Assembly (NCBI GenBank): GCA_964415675.1 | Contig: CAYQBG010000003.1 | Location: forward strand, 177,653-241,652 | Reading direction: 5' to 3' | Length of the DNA stretch: 64,000 bases | DNA from: UBA5336 sp964415675 | GTDB lineage: Bacteria > Pseudomonadota > Alphaproteobacteria > Caulobacterales > Hyphomonadaceae | Shown: positions 54,790 through 63,100 of the stretch, in pieces | Numbering within the stretch: position 1 is the stretch's first letter | Layout of the letters: each line of letters begins with the position of its first letter | The notes under the pieces: generated by a model | What the model saw: the letters and a program-made list of their open reading frames with translations, nothing else | Database searches by the model: none | What the model was told of the DNA's origin: nothing | Made by a program: the position numbers and the translations under genes

Positions 54790-56252
54790 CGTCCATCCTC
54801 CAAAGCGTCCAGCGCTTCCCCGAGCTCTTTCTCCAGGCCGAAATAGGAGGCGCGCTCCCAGAAACGCGGCCGACCAATGCCGGTCCCACGATGGCGCCCC
54901 GCGATCTTTCCATTCTCGTCCTCTCCATCCATCTCGAATTTCAGGATGTCCTGAAGGATGATCGTGTCGCCTTCGAGGCCCATCACCTCGGTCACGCACA
55001 TGATCTTGCGCGAACCGTCGCGGAGCCGCGAGGCCTGCACAACAACATCGATGGAGCCGACAATCATTTCACGGATCGTCTTTGCGGGCAGCGAGAAGCC
55101 GCCCATCGTAATCATGGATTCCACCCTGCTGAGCGCTTCGCGAGGGGTGTTGGCGTGCAATGTGCCCATGGAACCGTCATGGCCGGTATTCATGGCCTGC
55201 AGAAGGTCGAACGCTTCTGGCCCGCGGACCTCGCCGACGATGATCCGTTCGGGACGCATTCGCAGACAGTTCTTGACGAGATCGCGCATGGTGACAGCGC
55301 CCGAGCCCTCGATGTTCGGCGGGCGGGTCTCCAGACGCACCACATGTGGCTGCTGCAACTGGAGCTCGGCCGAGTCCTCGCAGGTAATGACGCGCTCACC
55401 GGGATCGATGAAACCGGTCAGACAGTTGAGCAGCGTCGTCTTGCCCGAGCCGGTACCGCCAGAGATCAGGATGTTGCACCGGCTATTGCCGATGATCCGC
55501 AGCACCTCGGCGCCCGAAGGCGAGATCGAACCGAAATTTACAAGATCCTGCAGACGAAGCTTGTCCTTCTTGAATTTCCGGATCGTCAGGGTCGGGCCAT
55601 CAATCGCCAGCGGCGGTGCGATCACATTCACACGCGAGCCATCCAGAAGACGCGCATCACATATCGGGGAGCTTTCATCCACACGTCGACCAACCTGGGA
55701 CACGATGCGCTGACAGACATTCATCAGCTGCGCATTATCGCGGAAGCGGACATTCGTGCGCTCGATCTTGCCGCTGACTTCAATATAGCAGGTGTCAGCA
55801 CCATTCACCATGATGTCTGCAATGTCGTCGCGCGCGAGCAGCGGTTCGAGCGGGCCATAGCCGAGCACATCATTGCAGATATCGTCGAGCAGTTGTTCCT
55901 GCTCGGAAATCGACATCACAACATTCTTGATCGCGATGATCTCGACGACGATGTCGCGGATTTCCTCACGCGCGCTTTCGGCATCAAGCTGGGCGAGCTG
56001 CGACAGGTCAATCGTGTCGATCAGCGCGTTGAAGACCGTCATCTTGGTCTGGAAATACTGTTCTGAACGGTTATCGACCTGCTTGACCGGCTCGGGCGTC
56101 ATGTCCGGCTGGGATTTCAGCTCGATTTCCTTGCGTGTCGTTTCAGGCTTTGGCGGCGCACCAGCTGCGGCCTGCGGTTTGGGCGGCGCCTGGGGCGCCG
56201 GGCGCACGGCAGCGGCGGCGCCAGCACTCGAATTTTTCCTCCCGAATCCCAT
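54786..56252 (-). CDS. cpaF: Tad pilus assembly ATPase CpaF (TadA)
   Basis: CpaF is the hexameric ATPase that powers pilus assembly and retraction. The 488-residue protein has a proline and alanine-rich N terminus (10-40), an all-helical part, and a RecA-like domain with Walker A GGTGSGKT at 265-272, then CEDSAELQLQQPHVVRLETR, VGEVRGPEAFD as Walker B and a histidine box GSMGTLHANTPREAL. The sequence ends with a longer tail (about 440-488) than many homologues. tadB follows with a four-base overlap. Confidence 0.96.
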   Translation of the reverse strand: MGFGRKNSSAGAAAAVRPAPQAPPKPQAAAGAPPKPETTRKEIELKSQPDMTPEPVKQVDNRSEQYFQTKMTVFNALIDTIDLSQLAQLDAESAREEIRDIVVEIIAIKNVVMSISEQEQLLDDICNDVLGYGPLEPLLARDDIADIMVNGADTCYIEVSGKIERTNVRFRDNAQLMNVCQRIVSQVGRRVDESSPICDARLLDGSRVNVIAPPLAIDGPTLTIRKFKKDKLRLQDLVNFGSISPSGAEVLRIIGNSRCNILISGGTGSGKTTLLNCLTGFIDPGERVITCEDSAELQLQQPHVVRLETRPPNIEGSGAVTMRDLVKNCLRMRPERIIVGEVRGPEAFDLLQAMNTGHDGSMGTLHANTPREALSRVESMITMGGFSLPAKTIREMIVGSIDVVVQASRLRDGSRKIMCVTEVMGLEGDTIILQDILKFEMDGEDENGKIAGRHRGTGIGRPRFWERASYFGLEKELGEALDALEDGR

Positions 56253-56276
56253 TCCTGGCGTCCTTTCTTGCGGCCG

Positions 56277-57671
56277 TTAGCGGCCGAGAATCTTCTGAAA
56301 CAGACCCTTTTGGCGCTGCGCAACCGCCTGGCCTGTCAGCAGCGAGGCAAGATGATCGATCGCCTGCGAGGGTTTTGCGGTCGCGTCGGTCTCCGATATC
56401 ATCTGGCCATTGTTCGACGCGGTCCCGAACAGCTGCGGATCAAAGGGCAGAATGATCGACGGCTCGATACCGATAGCGTGCGCGAAATCCTTTATCGGGA
56501 TTTCCGGGCGCTTGGGCACACCGGCCATATTGACAACGACTTTCGGCGGCAGATCGTTCGGGCGCCTGGCGACCAGGTGATCGATCATGTTCTTGCCATT
56601 GCGCAGCGAGGCCAGGTCGGGCTGGCAGACCATGATCAGCTCATCTGCGGCCACCAGCGTCTCGATGATCCAGGGCGACCATTGATGTGGCAGGTCGAGC
56701 ACCATCCAGGGCACGTTGCGCCGTACCGTCTCGATGACTTTCGAATAGGCCTCAGGGGCGATTTCGGGCAGGTCGTCGCCAACCGATGCGGGCGCTGTGA
56801 ACAGCGACAACCGGTCTGTCGCCTTGGCGAGCAGTCTTTCGATTACCGCGTCATCCGCGCGGTCGGGATCGAGCAGCGCATCCATCACAGTCTGCTGATT
56901 GTCATGATTGAAGTCCAGCGAGGTCGTACCGAACGAGATATCAAGATCGACCAGCGTGGCATTGAAACCGGCATTCTCGGCCAGCGCCCAGGCGAGATTG
57001 TGTGCAATCGTTGACGAACCGACCCCGCCCTTGGCGCCAACCACCGCAATCGACTTGCCCACAAAGGGCGCATCGGGGTCGGTAAACAGGTCGGAGATCG
57101 AACGGATCATCTGCACCGGCTTGACCGGCGGCACGACATATTCACTGACACCGCGCGCCATCAGCTGGCGATAGAGCGGAATGTCATTGGTTTCACCGAT
57201 CACCATGACTTCCACGCCCTCGTCGCAATGTTCGGCGAGCTGGTCGATCTGGGCGATCATTTCCGGACCGGGCGCATGGGATTCCACGATCAGCAGGTTC
57301 GGGGTCGAGTTTTCCGCGAGATAGGCGATCGCGGAATCGAGCCCGCCCTCTACAATCTCCATTTGGGCCCGGCCCATGCGGCGGTCGCCGCGGACCACGC
57401 CCAGAAGCTGCACCGTATCGGGCTGTTCAACAAAAGCCATGATCGAGATGGCCGGGATCGGCCGGTCGCCGCCCGACGCCGGAATATCGGGCACGGTTTC
57501 GACCTCGAAGGTGACGTCCTTCTGCGGGGCATCGATGTCGACGCCCTGCACGGGGAGATCTTCTCCCATCGCGGGTGTATCGGCGTTGCCCTGCTCGCGG
57601 GACAGCCGCGCCAGCTCTTCTTCCAGATCGAAGTCAAGCTCGTCGTCGAACAGTGCGCTCTCCTTGCCCAT
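56277..57671 (-). CDS. cpaE: Pilus assembly protein CpaE (TadZ), ParA-like localisation ATPase
   Basis: CpaE places the Tad machine at the cell pole. The 464-residue protein has an acidic N-terminal region, a receiver-like domain (about 75-195) and a MinD/ParA-type ATPase with KGGVGSST at 214-221. The signature lysine is kept, but the second P-loop lysine is replaced by serine, a change known for CpaE proteins. The ATG at 57671 has GGAGAG upstream; a TTG at 57689 is less likely. cpaF begins 24 bases after its stop. Confidence 0.93.
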   Translation of the reverse strand: MGKESALFDDELDFDLEEELARLSREQGNADTPAMGEDLPVQGVDIDAPQKDVTFEVETVPDIPASGGDRPIPAISIMAFVEQPDTVQLLGVVRGDRRMGRAQMEIVEGGLDSAIAYLAENSTPNLLIVESHAPGPEMIAQIDQLAEHCDEGVEVMVIGETNDIPLYRQLMARGVSEYVVPPVKPVQMIRSISDLFTDPDAPFVGKSIAVVGAKGGVGSSTIAHNLAWALAENAGFNATLVDLDISFGTTSLDFNHDNQQTVMDALLDPDRADDAVIERLLAKATDRLSLFTAPASVGDDLPEIAPEAYSKVIETVRRNVPWMVLDLPHQWSPWIIETLVAADELIMVCQPDLASLRNGKNMIDHLVARRPNDLPPKVVVNMAGVPKRPEIPIKDFAHAIGIEPSIILPFDPQLFGTASNNGQMISETDATAKPSQAIDHLASLLTGQAVAQRQKGLFQKILGR

Positions 57672-57704
57672 TTCTCTACTCTCCAACACCTGAGGATCCG
57701 GCGA

Positions 57705-58415
57705 TCAGCCGCCGCTATTACCCACACCCGAAATCGAGACTTCCTCGTCACCGCCCTGGGCCGCTGTCGGCTGGCCTTCGCGATAGGCTTCCATGATCAC
57801 CGACACGCGACGGGAATCGCGCGGATCGAGTTCGCGGCGGGCGAGCAGGTCGCCCGGATCGGCCAGCATCGCTGCAATATTATGACGCACGCTGCATCCC
57901 AGATTCGGCATCTCATTATTGCTCGAAACGTCGCCCATATCGATGGTGGCCAGCGACCGGCATTCAGGCGCGACCGCCTCAAACACATCAAAGGTCAGCA
58001 CAATCGGCGCATTGCGTCCGCCTGCATCATAGACACTGCCGGCAATCGCATCCCAGGCGACCCCTTTTTCCCAAGCCATCTCGCGGGCGACCTTGATCGC
58101 CTCGACGGCCAGCTGCGGATTGGCGTCATTCTCAGGCATCACCATGCGCAGCGGGCCATGGCCGCGGTCACGATAGGCCGCGATAAAGCGGTCGAGCGAA
58201 TTGAGATCAGCGCGTTTCAGCGTCGGATATTCCGGGTCGAGATGAATTTCGATCACTTCGCTCGCCGCCCGCACACCGATCTGGTGCGCGTCCAGCGGCG
58301 TGCCCTCAATACGGGTGGTGTCAGACGATCGCGGCACGCTCTGGCAAGCTGCCAGAAGGCACGCCGAGAGCGCGAATGTGAAAGCGTTAGCTGGAAGGCG
58401 GTTCATCGCTCTCAT
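57705..58415 (-). CDS. cpaD: Pilus assembly lipoprotein CpaD
   Basis: CpaD is an outer-membrane lipoprotein that helps the CpaC secretin assemble. The 236-residue protein has a signal with lipobox LAAC, the LDRFIAAYRDRGHGPLRMVMP stretch, and the C-terminal NLGCSVRHNIAAMLADPGDLL typical of the family. Three in-frame ATGs crowd the start (58421, 58415, 58406); 58415 has AGGA at a spacing of 6, while 58421 overlaps the cpaC stop. It lies between cpaC and cpaE as in Caulobacter. Confidence 0.92.
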   Translation of the reverse strand: MRAMNRLPANAFTFALSACLLAACQSVPRSSDTTRIEGTPLDAHQIGVRAASEVIEIHLDPEYPTLKRADLNSLDRFIAAYRDRGHGPLRMVMPENDANPQLAVEAIKVAREMAWEKGVAWDAIAGSVYDAGGRNAPIVLTFDVFEAVAPECRSLATIDMGDVSSNNEMPNLGCSVRHNIAAMLADPGDLLARRELDPRDSRRVSVIMEAYREGQPTAAQGGDEEVSISGVGNSGG

Positions 58416-58417
58416 CC

Positions 58418-59815
58418 TCATTCCTCGATAAAGCCCACTGGGGCGCGATACGTGTCGCCGTCGAGCTCACGCTCGCCCTTGCCATAGAGCCGGTTGAGCT
58501 TGCCCCAGAGCAGGGTCTGGACATCGCTGGCATTGGCGAAACCGTCTGCCGGGGAGCGCAGTTTCTGCTTCGATGTCGGATCGACCAGATAGGGCGTGAT
58601 GATGACCACAAGTTCTGTCTCGTCATTGGCAAAATCACGCGACTGGAAGAGTGAGCCGAGCACAGGAACGTGTTTCAGTCCGGGCACCTTGTCGAGTTCC
58701 TGCCGCGTGCGCGACTGGATCAGGCCCGCGAGCATCATTGACTGACCCGATGGCAGCTCAACCGTTGATTCCACGCGGCGAACCGCCAGCGCCGGGACAT
58801 CGGCCAGAGCGCCCTGATTGGTCAGCTCCGAAACCTCGGTAGACACTTTCAGTGAGATACGGTTCTCGGACAGGACAATCGGGGTAAAGCCCAGGCCCAC
58901 GCCGAATTGTTTGAACTCGATCCCGACGCGGCCGAACTCGTCCGGCGGGGTTGGCACAGGGAATTCGCCGCCGGCCAGGAAATTCGCCGCTTCGCCGGAC
59001 ACAGCGGTGATGTTCGGCTCCGCCAGGGTGCGCGCGACGCCCACACGTTCTAGCGCGGCAACATTAACGCCAGCCTGGAACTCGACAAAGCCATCATCAA
59101 TATCAAGGTAGTTGAAAGTGCCTGTGCCGCCGCTACTCGATGACAGGGAATTGAAACCAAGATTCAAATTGACTGGGTCACCACTCTTGTTCGAAACATC
59201 AAGATTTAATTCTGGATCCAATCCCAGCTGTTTGAGGAAGCTGCGCTGCATCTCCACAACGCGCACTTCGAGCAGCACCTGGTCCTTGGCGGCGACGGAC
59301 AGGAGGTTGACGACCTGCGCTTCCTCGCCGGCATAGAGCTTGACGAATTGCAGAACCTGTTCGGAGGCCGAGACATTGTCGACCGCACCGGTCACGACCA
59401 CGGAGCCATTGACGGATTCGGCGATCACGCGCGCATTCGGCATATGGCGCACGAGAAGGTCGTTGAGCCCTGAAAGGTCATTTTCGACCGTCAGTTCGAG
59501 ATTGAGAATCTCCTTGCCATCATCGTCATATATAAAGGCGTTCGTCTGGCCGAGGGCGACACCGCGGAAGATGATCCGCTTGCGGGTCTGCACCATGGCA
59601 TCGGCGATGTCGGAATTCGTGATCACTACATCGGCGGCGGCGCGCGGAAGCTCGACAACCGTCGATTTGTTCATTCCGAGCGTGACCCGTTGCGAAACGG
59701 CCGACTCACCCGGCTCGGTGATCGAGACGCCGATCATGTTCTGGCCGGTCGCTGCCGGCGCAATTCCGGCAAGGGCCGCCAGAAGTGCTGTTCTCAGGAA
59801 ACCTCTGGGCGACAT
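58418..59815 (-). CDS. cpaC: Tad pilus secretin CpaC (RcpA)
   Basis: CpaC forms the outer-membrane pore through which the pilus leaves. The 465-residue protein has a signal peptide (ending PAATGQ), an N-terminal pilus-secretin domain (VTLGMNKSTVVELPRAAADV), a BON-like domain (about 95-165) and the secretin domain with ARTLAEPNITAVSGEAANFL and VPVLGSLFQSRDFANDETEL. A serine and glycine-rich loop (SSSSGGTGT) sits at about 230. It starts 2 bases after cpaB. Confidence 0.95.
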   Translation of the reverse strand: MSPRGFLRTALLAALAGIAPAATGQNMIGVSITEPGESAVSQRVTLGMNKSTVVELPRAAADVVITNSDIADAMVQTRKRIIFRGVALGQTNAFIYDDDGKEILNLELTVENDLSGLNDLLVRHMPNARVIAESVNGSVVVTGAVDNVSASEQVLQFVKLYAGEEAQVVNLLSVAAKDQVLLEVRVVEMQRSFLKQLGLDPELNLDVSNKSGDPVNLNLGFNSLSSSSGGTGTFNYLDIDDGFVEFQAGVNVAALERVGVARTLAEPNITAVSGEAANFLAGGEFPVPTPPDEFGRVGIEFKQFGVGLGFTPIVLSENRISLKVSTEVSELTNQGALADVPALAVRRVESTVELPSGQSMMLAGLIQSRTRQELDKVPGLKHVPVLGSLFQSRDFANDETELVVIITPYLVDPTSKQKLRSPADGFANASDVQTLLWGKLNRLYGKGERELDGDTYRAPVGFIEE

Positions 59816-59817
59816 GT

Positions 59818-60708
59818 TCAGCTCCCCCGAGGACGTTCAACGGTGGGCACGCCTTCGCGATAGACAGTCACACCCGGATCCCTTTTGGCCTGACCGGCGG
59901 GCTCACTCGCGGGTGCGGGTCCATTGGAATAAGGCATCACATCCAGAAGAAAATCCGTGCGCGCCAGTGTCGGACCGCCGGGCTCTGCATCGCGCAGGGA
60001 GCGCAGAGCCAGTGACACGGTACCAAGGCGTTCGGCCATGACGATGAGCCGTGCCTGGCTGGGCTCCAGTTCGACCGTGGCTGTCGAACCGATGGCGAAC
60101 TGGCCGCCACTGTTGAAGAGCTGGTCGATCGCCAGTACGCGGACATTCTCGAGAATCGCTGTCGTTGTCGGCCGCGAATAGGTCTTCTGACCATCCGACA
60201 ATTCGACATTATAGGTCACCAGTACATCGACACGATCATTGGGCAGGATGAAACCGCCAGACGCGCTGTCGGTGGAAATCTCCACCGATACGGCGCGCAT
60301 ACCCGGCGAAAGAAGCGCAGCCATATAGCCCGTCTCACCCTTCTGGACGATCTTTTGCGCAATGACCGGCTCGCTTTCGTAGATCGGCGTGCGGACGACC
60401 GAATTGGTTACATCGTCCATGGCTGCCGGTGAGAGCTCCTCGGTGAAATAGTTCACACTGACCTGCGCTTCGGGCCAGTCGCGCCATTCCACATCGCCGG
60501 GCAGAAGCAACTCACCCACCTGCATGTCGCGCGTGGCGACGAGTACCGGCGTCTTCGGCTCCTCGACCAGTTCCGTCACGGGCGCTTCGGCCGTATCGAC
60601 GGTCGATGGCACTGGCGCAGCCTGCTGCGACATGTTGCGGACCAACAGCGCCGCACCGGCTGCCGCAGCCGCCGCCACCAGAAGTATGATCAATCGCATC
60701 GGCGACAT
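59818..60708 (-). CDS. cpaB: Pilus assembly protein CpaB (RcpC)
   Basis: CpaB is a periplasmic protein with an N-terminal membrane anchor (MSPMRLIILLVAAAAAAGA) and an SAF domain (about 50-110), thought to contact the secretin or peptidoglycan. The phrases TPVLVATRDMQVGELLLPGDVEW and NDRVDVLVTYNVE are typical. The 296-residue length counts from the ATG at 60708, which has AAAGGTG upstream. A CtrA-like box lies about 80 bases before it, so cpaB may begin its own transcript. Confidence 0.93.
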   Translation of the reverse strand: MSPMRLIILLVAAAAAAGAALLVRNMSQQAAPVPSTVDTAEAPVTELVEEPKTPVLVATRDMQVGELLLPGDVEWRDWPEAQVSVNYFTEELSPAAMDDVTNSVVRTPIYESEPVIAQKIVQKGETGYMAALLSPGMRAVSVEISTDSASGGFILPNDRVDVLVTYNVELSDGQKTYSRPTTTAILENVRVLAIDQLFNSGGQFAIGSTATVELEPSQARLIVMAERLGTVSLALRSLRDAEPGGPTLARTDFLLDVMPYSNGPAPASEPAGQAKRDPGVTVYREGVPTVERPRGS

Positions 60709-60786
60709 GGGACGCACCTTTCGTACTCGACGCGCGAAGCCGGCAGGCAAACGCAGGACTTGAAGTTCTTCAGTCTCACGCCCCGG

Positions 60787-60801
60787 CTAAGGCAGGGTTA
60801 A
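60787..60801 (-). promoter_or_regulatory. CtrA-like box upstream of cpaB
   Basis: On the minus strand TTAA (60801-60798), seven bases, then TTAG (60790-60787) matches the CtrA consensus TTAA-N7-TTAA in all but the last base. It lies directly after the cpaA stop and 79 bases upstream of cpaB. Chance occurrence of a one-mismatch site is not rare, so it is only a candidate. Confidence 0.35.
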
Positions 60802-60803
60802 TT

Positions 60804-61313
60804 TTACGCGACCGGCTGGCCGAGAGTTGCAGCTATCCATTCAACATGAAGCGCCGCGAAGATGGCGCCGGCCGTGATGGCCACGGCATAGGGCACACCT
60901 TCTCCGGCAATGAACGGTCGCCGGACCCGCGCAGGGATTCTCTGCGGGCTGACAGAACTGCGGATGACGAGGAGGAACACGGCCAGCCCGCCGCCAGCCA
61001 CTGCCATCATCGCAAGGAATGGCAGCATCGCAGCCGGCCCGAGCCAGATCGCGACAGCGGGAACCATCTTTGCATCGCCGCCGCCGATCACACCGCCTGC
61101 AAAAAGCCCAAAACCGACAACCAGGCAGACAAGGGCGAGACCCAGGTGAATCAGCAAGGCCGCCGGCCCCGGTGAAACAATGACAATGGCAACAAGGCCC
61201 AGCGCGGCCAGGCCTAGATTGAGCCAGTTCGGGATCGTCAGTGTCGAAACATCCATGATGGCCGCCCAGACACAAAGGCCAAAGCCCAGAATCACAATCG
61301 CCAGCAAAAACAT
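60804..61313 (-). CDS. cpaA: Prepilin peptidase CpaA (TadV)
   Basis: CpaA is the short type of the A24 aspartic prepilin peptidases; it cleaves the Flp pilin and TadE/F leaders after glycine. The 169-residue membrane protein has catalytic D21 (AIMDVSTLTIPN) and D80 (GVIGGGDAKMVP). About five to six helices are seen. It lies 152 bases after the pilin gene, beyond the pilin terminator, so its expression depends on readthrough or another promoter. Confidence 0.93.
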   Translation of the reverse strand: MFLLAIVILGFGLCVWAAIMDVSTLTIPNWLNLGLAALGLVAIVIVSPGPAALLIHLGLALVCLVVGFGLFAGGVIGGGDAKMVPAVAIWLGPAAMLPFLAMMAVAGGGLAVFLLVIRSSVSPQRIPARVRRPFIAGEGVPYAVAITAGAIFAALHVEWIAATLGQPVA

Positions 61314-61384
61314 ATTGGCAACTCCTCAAGCATTATCGTCAACCTTTCACGAAAGGCTGAACGAAGGCTTGACGAATACTGGAC

Positions 61385-61421
61385 TGAAAAAAGAAATGCC
61401 GCCGGCTGAGCCGGCGGCATT
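61385..61421 (-). terminator. Terminator of the Flp pilin gene
   Basis: A perfect 12-base stem, AATGCCGCCGGC (61395-61406) with GCCGGCGGCATT (61410-61421), has a 3-base loop and is followed on the minus strand by TTCTTTTTT. It separates the pilin transcript from cpaA. Partial readthrough would give much pilin and little machinery. Confidence 0.85.
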
Positions 61422-61465
61422 CCCGGACCCGCTCGCGGGCCCTGTCCTTCCAAGACCTTTCGGTC

Positions 61466-61627
61466 TTACACCATCTGGTCAGCGACGGAGTTGAAGGTGT
61501 TGGCGGCGTTGTCGCCGAGCGAGGTGACAGCCGTGATGATCGCAACAGCGATCAGCGCGGCAATCAGACCGTACTCGATGGCGGTGGCGCCGGACTCATC
61601 CTTGAAGAAGCGAGCAAGCTTTTGCAT
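61466..61627 (-). CDS. pilA: Flp/Fap-type major pilin
   Basis: This 53-residue protein is the pilus subunit. It has the short basic leader MQKLARFFKDESG, cleavage expected after G13, and the mature start ATAIEYGLIAALI with the key E18 and Y19, followed by a hydrophobic helix and NSVADQMV at the end. GGAG lies six bases before the ATG at 61627. A hairpin overlaps the stop codon, and a strong terminator follows. The leader region carries a second hairpin at 61660-61673. Confidence 0.95.
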   Translation of the reverse strand: MQKLARFFKDESGATAIEYGLIAALIAVAIITAVTSLGDNAANTFNSVADQMV

Positions 61628-61986
61628 TGGAAACTCCCATCATGCAGGTTTGTAAAAGTCCCGAGTTGTCGGGTTTTTTTCCCGGAACGCTGACAGGGAT
61701 ACCGGATCAGTCTTGATTTGACGTAAAGCGGTTGAGGAAATCCATGAAGGCGCGTTGCGCTTTTGTTAAGGTATTCAAACGCTTGCAGCATGAGACTTGG
61801 GAAGACGACCCGCAGGGGAGCCAATGTCCCATCGATAAAGGCCCCCAACTGCAGACACTTAATGAACGCCTGCACCCACAGCATGGGTAAAGTTTGCACG
61901 AAATCGCAGCGTCCCGGGAAACTCTGCCTCAAATGATCGTATGATAAGTCCCGCGTCTCACGTCTCTCCCACACACGGTCAGGACC
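61628..61986. other. Intergenic region between the pilin and TadE-like genes
   Basis: This 359-base gap holds the pilin leader and divergent promoters. It contains a plus-strand terminator-like hairpin (61660-61680) and a single TTAAC half-site of the CtrA type (minus strand, near 61766-61770). A TATGAT (61940-61945) might be a -10 for the TadE-like gene, but no matching -35 is seen. No protein-coding or tRNA signal is evident; one open frame across the pilin (61564-61974) is antisense noise. Confidence 0.6.
61660..61680 (+). terminator. Plus-strand terminator-like hairpin opposite the pilin leader
   Basis: CCCGA (61660-61664), loop GTTG, TCGGG (61669-61673), then seven Ts (61674-61680) forms a short terminator on the plus strand. 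No plus-strand gene precedes it; the nearest DNA on its left is the minus-strand pilin gene. It could end an antisense transcript to the pilin or shield the TadE-like genes from such transcription. The stem is only 5 bases, so it may be weak. Confidence 0.45.
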
Positions 61987-62547
61987 ATGCGCTACACGTC
62001 AAAAAACACGGTTGCCCGGCGCCGGCTTTGCGAACAGCTCGTTCGATGGCGTGGGGACAAGGACGGCGCCACGGCTGTGGAATTCGCCTTTGTCGCCTTT
62101 CCCTTTTTCGTCATGCTGGCCGGCCTGATAGAAGTCGCATGCATCTTTATTGTCTCGACGGTTCTCGAACACGGTGCCGCAGAGGCTGCCCGCAATATCC
62201 GCACCGGCGAATTCCAGAGCGGAACGGCGACGCTCGACCAGTTCGAGACCGACATCTGCAACAGCATGGCAAACCTGTTCGACTGCAAAAACAAGATCTC
62301 CATCGACGTACGCAGCGATTTTGCCAGCTTTGCCGCGACCGACGACCCCAGCCCTCTCGATAATGACGACAAGTTCGATGACTCGTCCTTCGAGTTCGAA
62401 GCAGGCGGACGCAACGATATCGTTGTTGTGCGGGTGTTCTACCAGTGGTCGCTGTTCACGCCGGTGATCACCGGCCCCCTTTCCAACATGCATGGCAACA
62501 AACGCCTGATCCAGTCGACAGTGGCTTTCAAGAATGAACCTTTTTAA
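61987..62547 (+). CDS. tadE: TadE-like minor pilin (pseudopilin)
   Basis: The 186-residue protein has a basic N terminus, then DKDGATAVEFAFVAFPFFVM, the TadE prepilin motif with cleavage after glycine and the conserved glutamate at mature position 5, followed by a long hydrophobic helix. The C-terminal part has two cysteines (C90, C100), possibly a disulfide, and beta-rich segments. It is processed by CpaA and takes part in pilus formation. It overlaps the next TadE/F-like gene by 14 bases. The start has AGGA close upstream. Confidence 0.88.
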   Translation: MRYTSKNTVARRRLCEQLVRWRGDKDGATAVEFAFVAFPFFVMLAGLIEVACIFIVSTVLEHGAAEAARNIRTGEFQSGTATLDQFETDICNSMANLFDCKNKISIDVRSDFASFAATDDPSPLDNDDKFDDSSFEFEAGGRNDIVVVRVFYQWSLFTPVITGPLSNMHGNKRLIQSTVAFKNEPF

Positions 62548-63100
62548 GCGCCCCTCCCGCCTTATCCGGTTTCTGCGCGACCGCTCAGGGATCTCCGCGA
62601 TCGAATTCGCATTCATCGCACCGGTCATGCTGGTCTTCTATTTCGGCACGGTCGAGATCTCTATGATGCTGCTTGCCGACCGGAAAGTGACCAATGCCGC
62701 TGGCACGCTCGGCGACCTGACAGCTCGTGAAATTGACGTGACCACAGCCGAGCTGGATGACATCTTCCAGGCCACGCGCCTCACGCTTCAGCCCTATGAT
62801 TCCAATCAGGCGCGGATGCGCATTACCAGTGTTACGCCCGATCCCGATGACACCAGCAAGACGATTGTGCATTGGAGCTATGCCAATTCCACCCATGGTG
62901 ACCAAACATGGACTGCACACACTGTTGACGAGGAGATCGCAGTACCTATCGGCCTTGTTCCCGCCAATGGCTCAGTGATCTATGCCGAGATCGAACTCGA
63001 TCATGATGCAAGCCTGGGCTATCTGATGACCACATCCGCAACCCTGCGAGACGATTTCTACCTGCGCCCACGCCGTGTCGACATCATCGACCTCAACTAG
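62534..63100 (+). CDS. tadF: TadE/TadF-like minor pilin (pseudopilin)
   Basis: The 188-residue protein carries RDRSGISAIEFAFIAPVMLV, the same prepilin type of signal as the preceding gene, then a hydrophobic helix and a beta-rich domain ending DFYLRPRRVDIIDLN. With TadE it forms the minor-pilin pair of the tad locus. No TadG-like gene is found in the window. The start overlaps the previous gene by 14 bases, suggesting coupling, and the stop overlaps the nuclease gene by 8 bases, tail to tail. Confidence 0.85.
   Translation: MNLFKRPSRLIRFLRDRSGISAIEFAFIAPVMLVFYFGTVEISMMLLADRKVTNAAGTLGDLTAREIDVTTAELDDIFQATRLTLQPYDSNQARMRITSVTPDPDDTSKTIVHWSYANSTHGDQTWTAHTVDEEIAVPIGLVPANGSVIYAEIELDHDASLGYLMTTSATLRDDFYLRPRRVDIIDLN

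Noticed and set aside
54891..56066. A 391-residue plus-strand open frame opposite cpaF
   Set aside because: It is the histidine- and aspartate-rich antisense of a conserved ATPase; no start signal supports it.
57228..58487. A 419-residue plus-strand open frame opposite cpaE and cpaD
   Set aside because: It is a shadow of two established pilus genes.
61564..61974. A 136-residue minus-strand frame across the pilin leader
   Set aside because: It overlaps the pilin gene in another frame and has no protein-like features.
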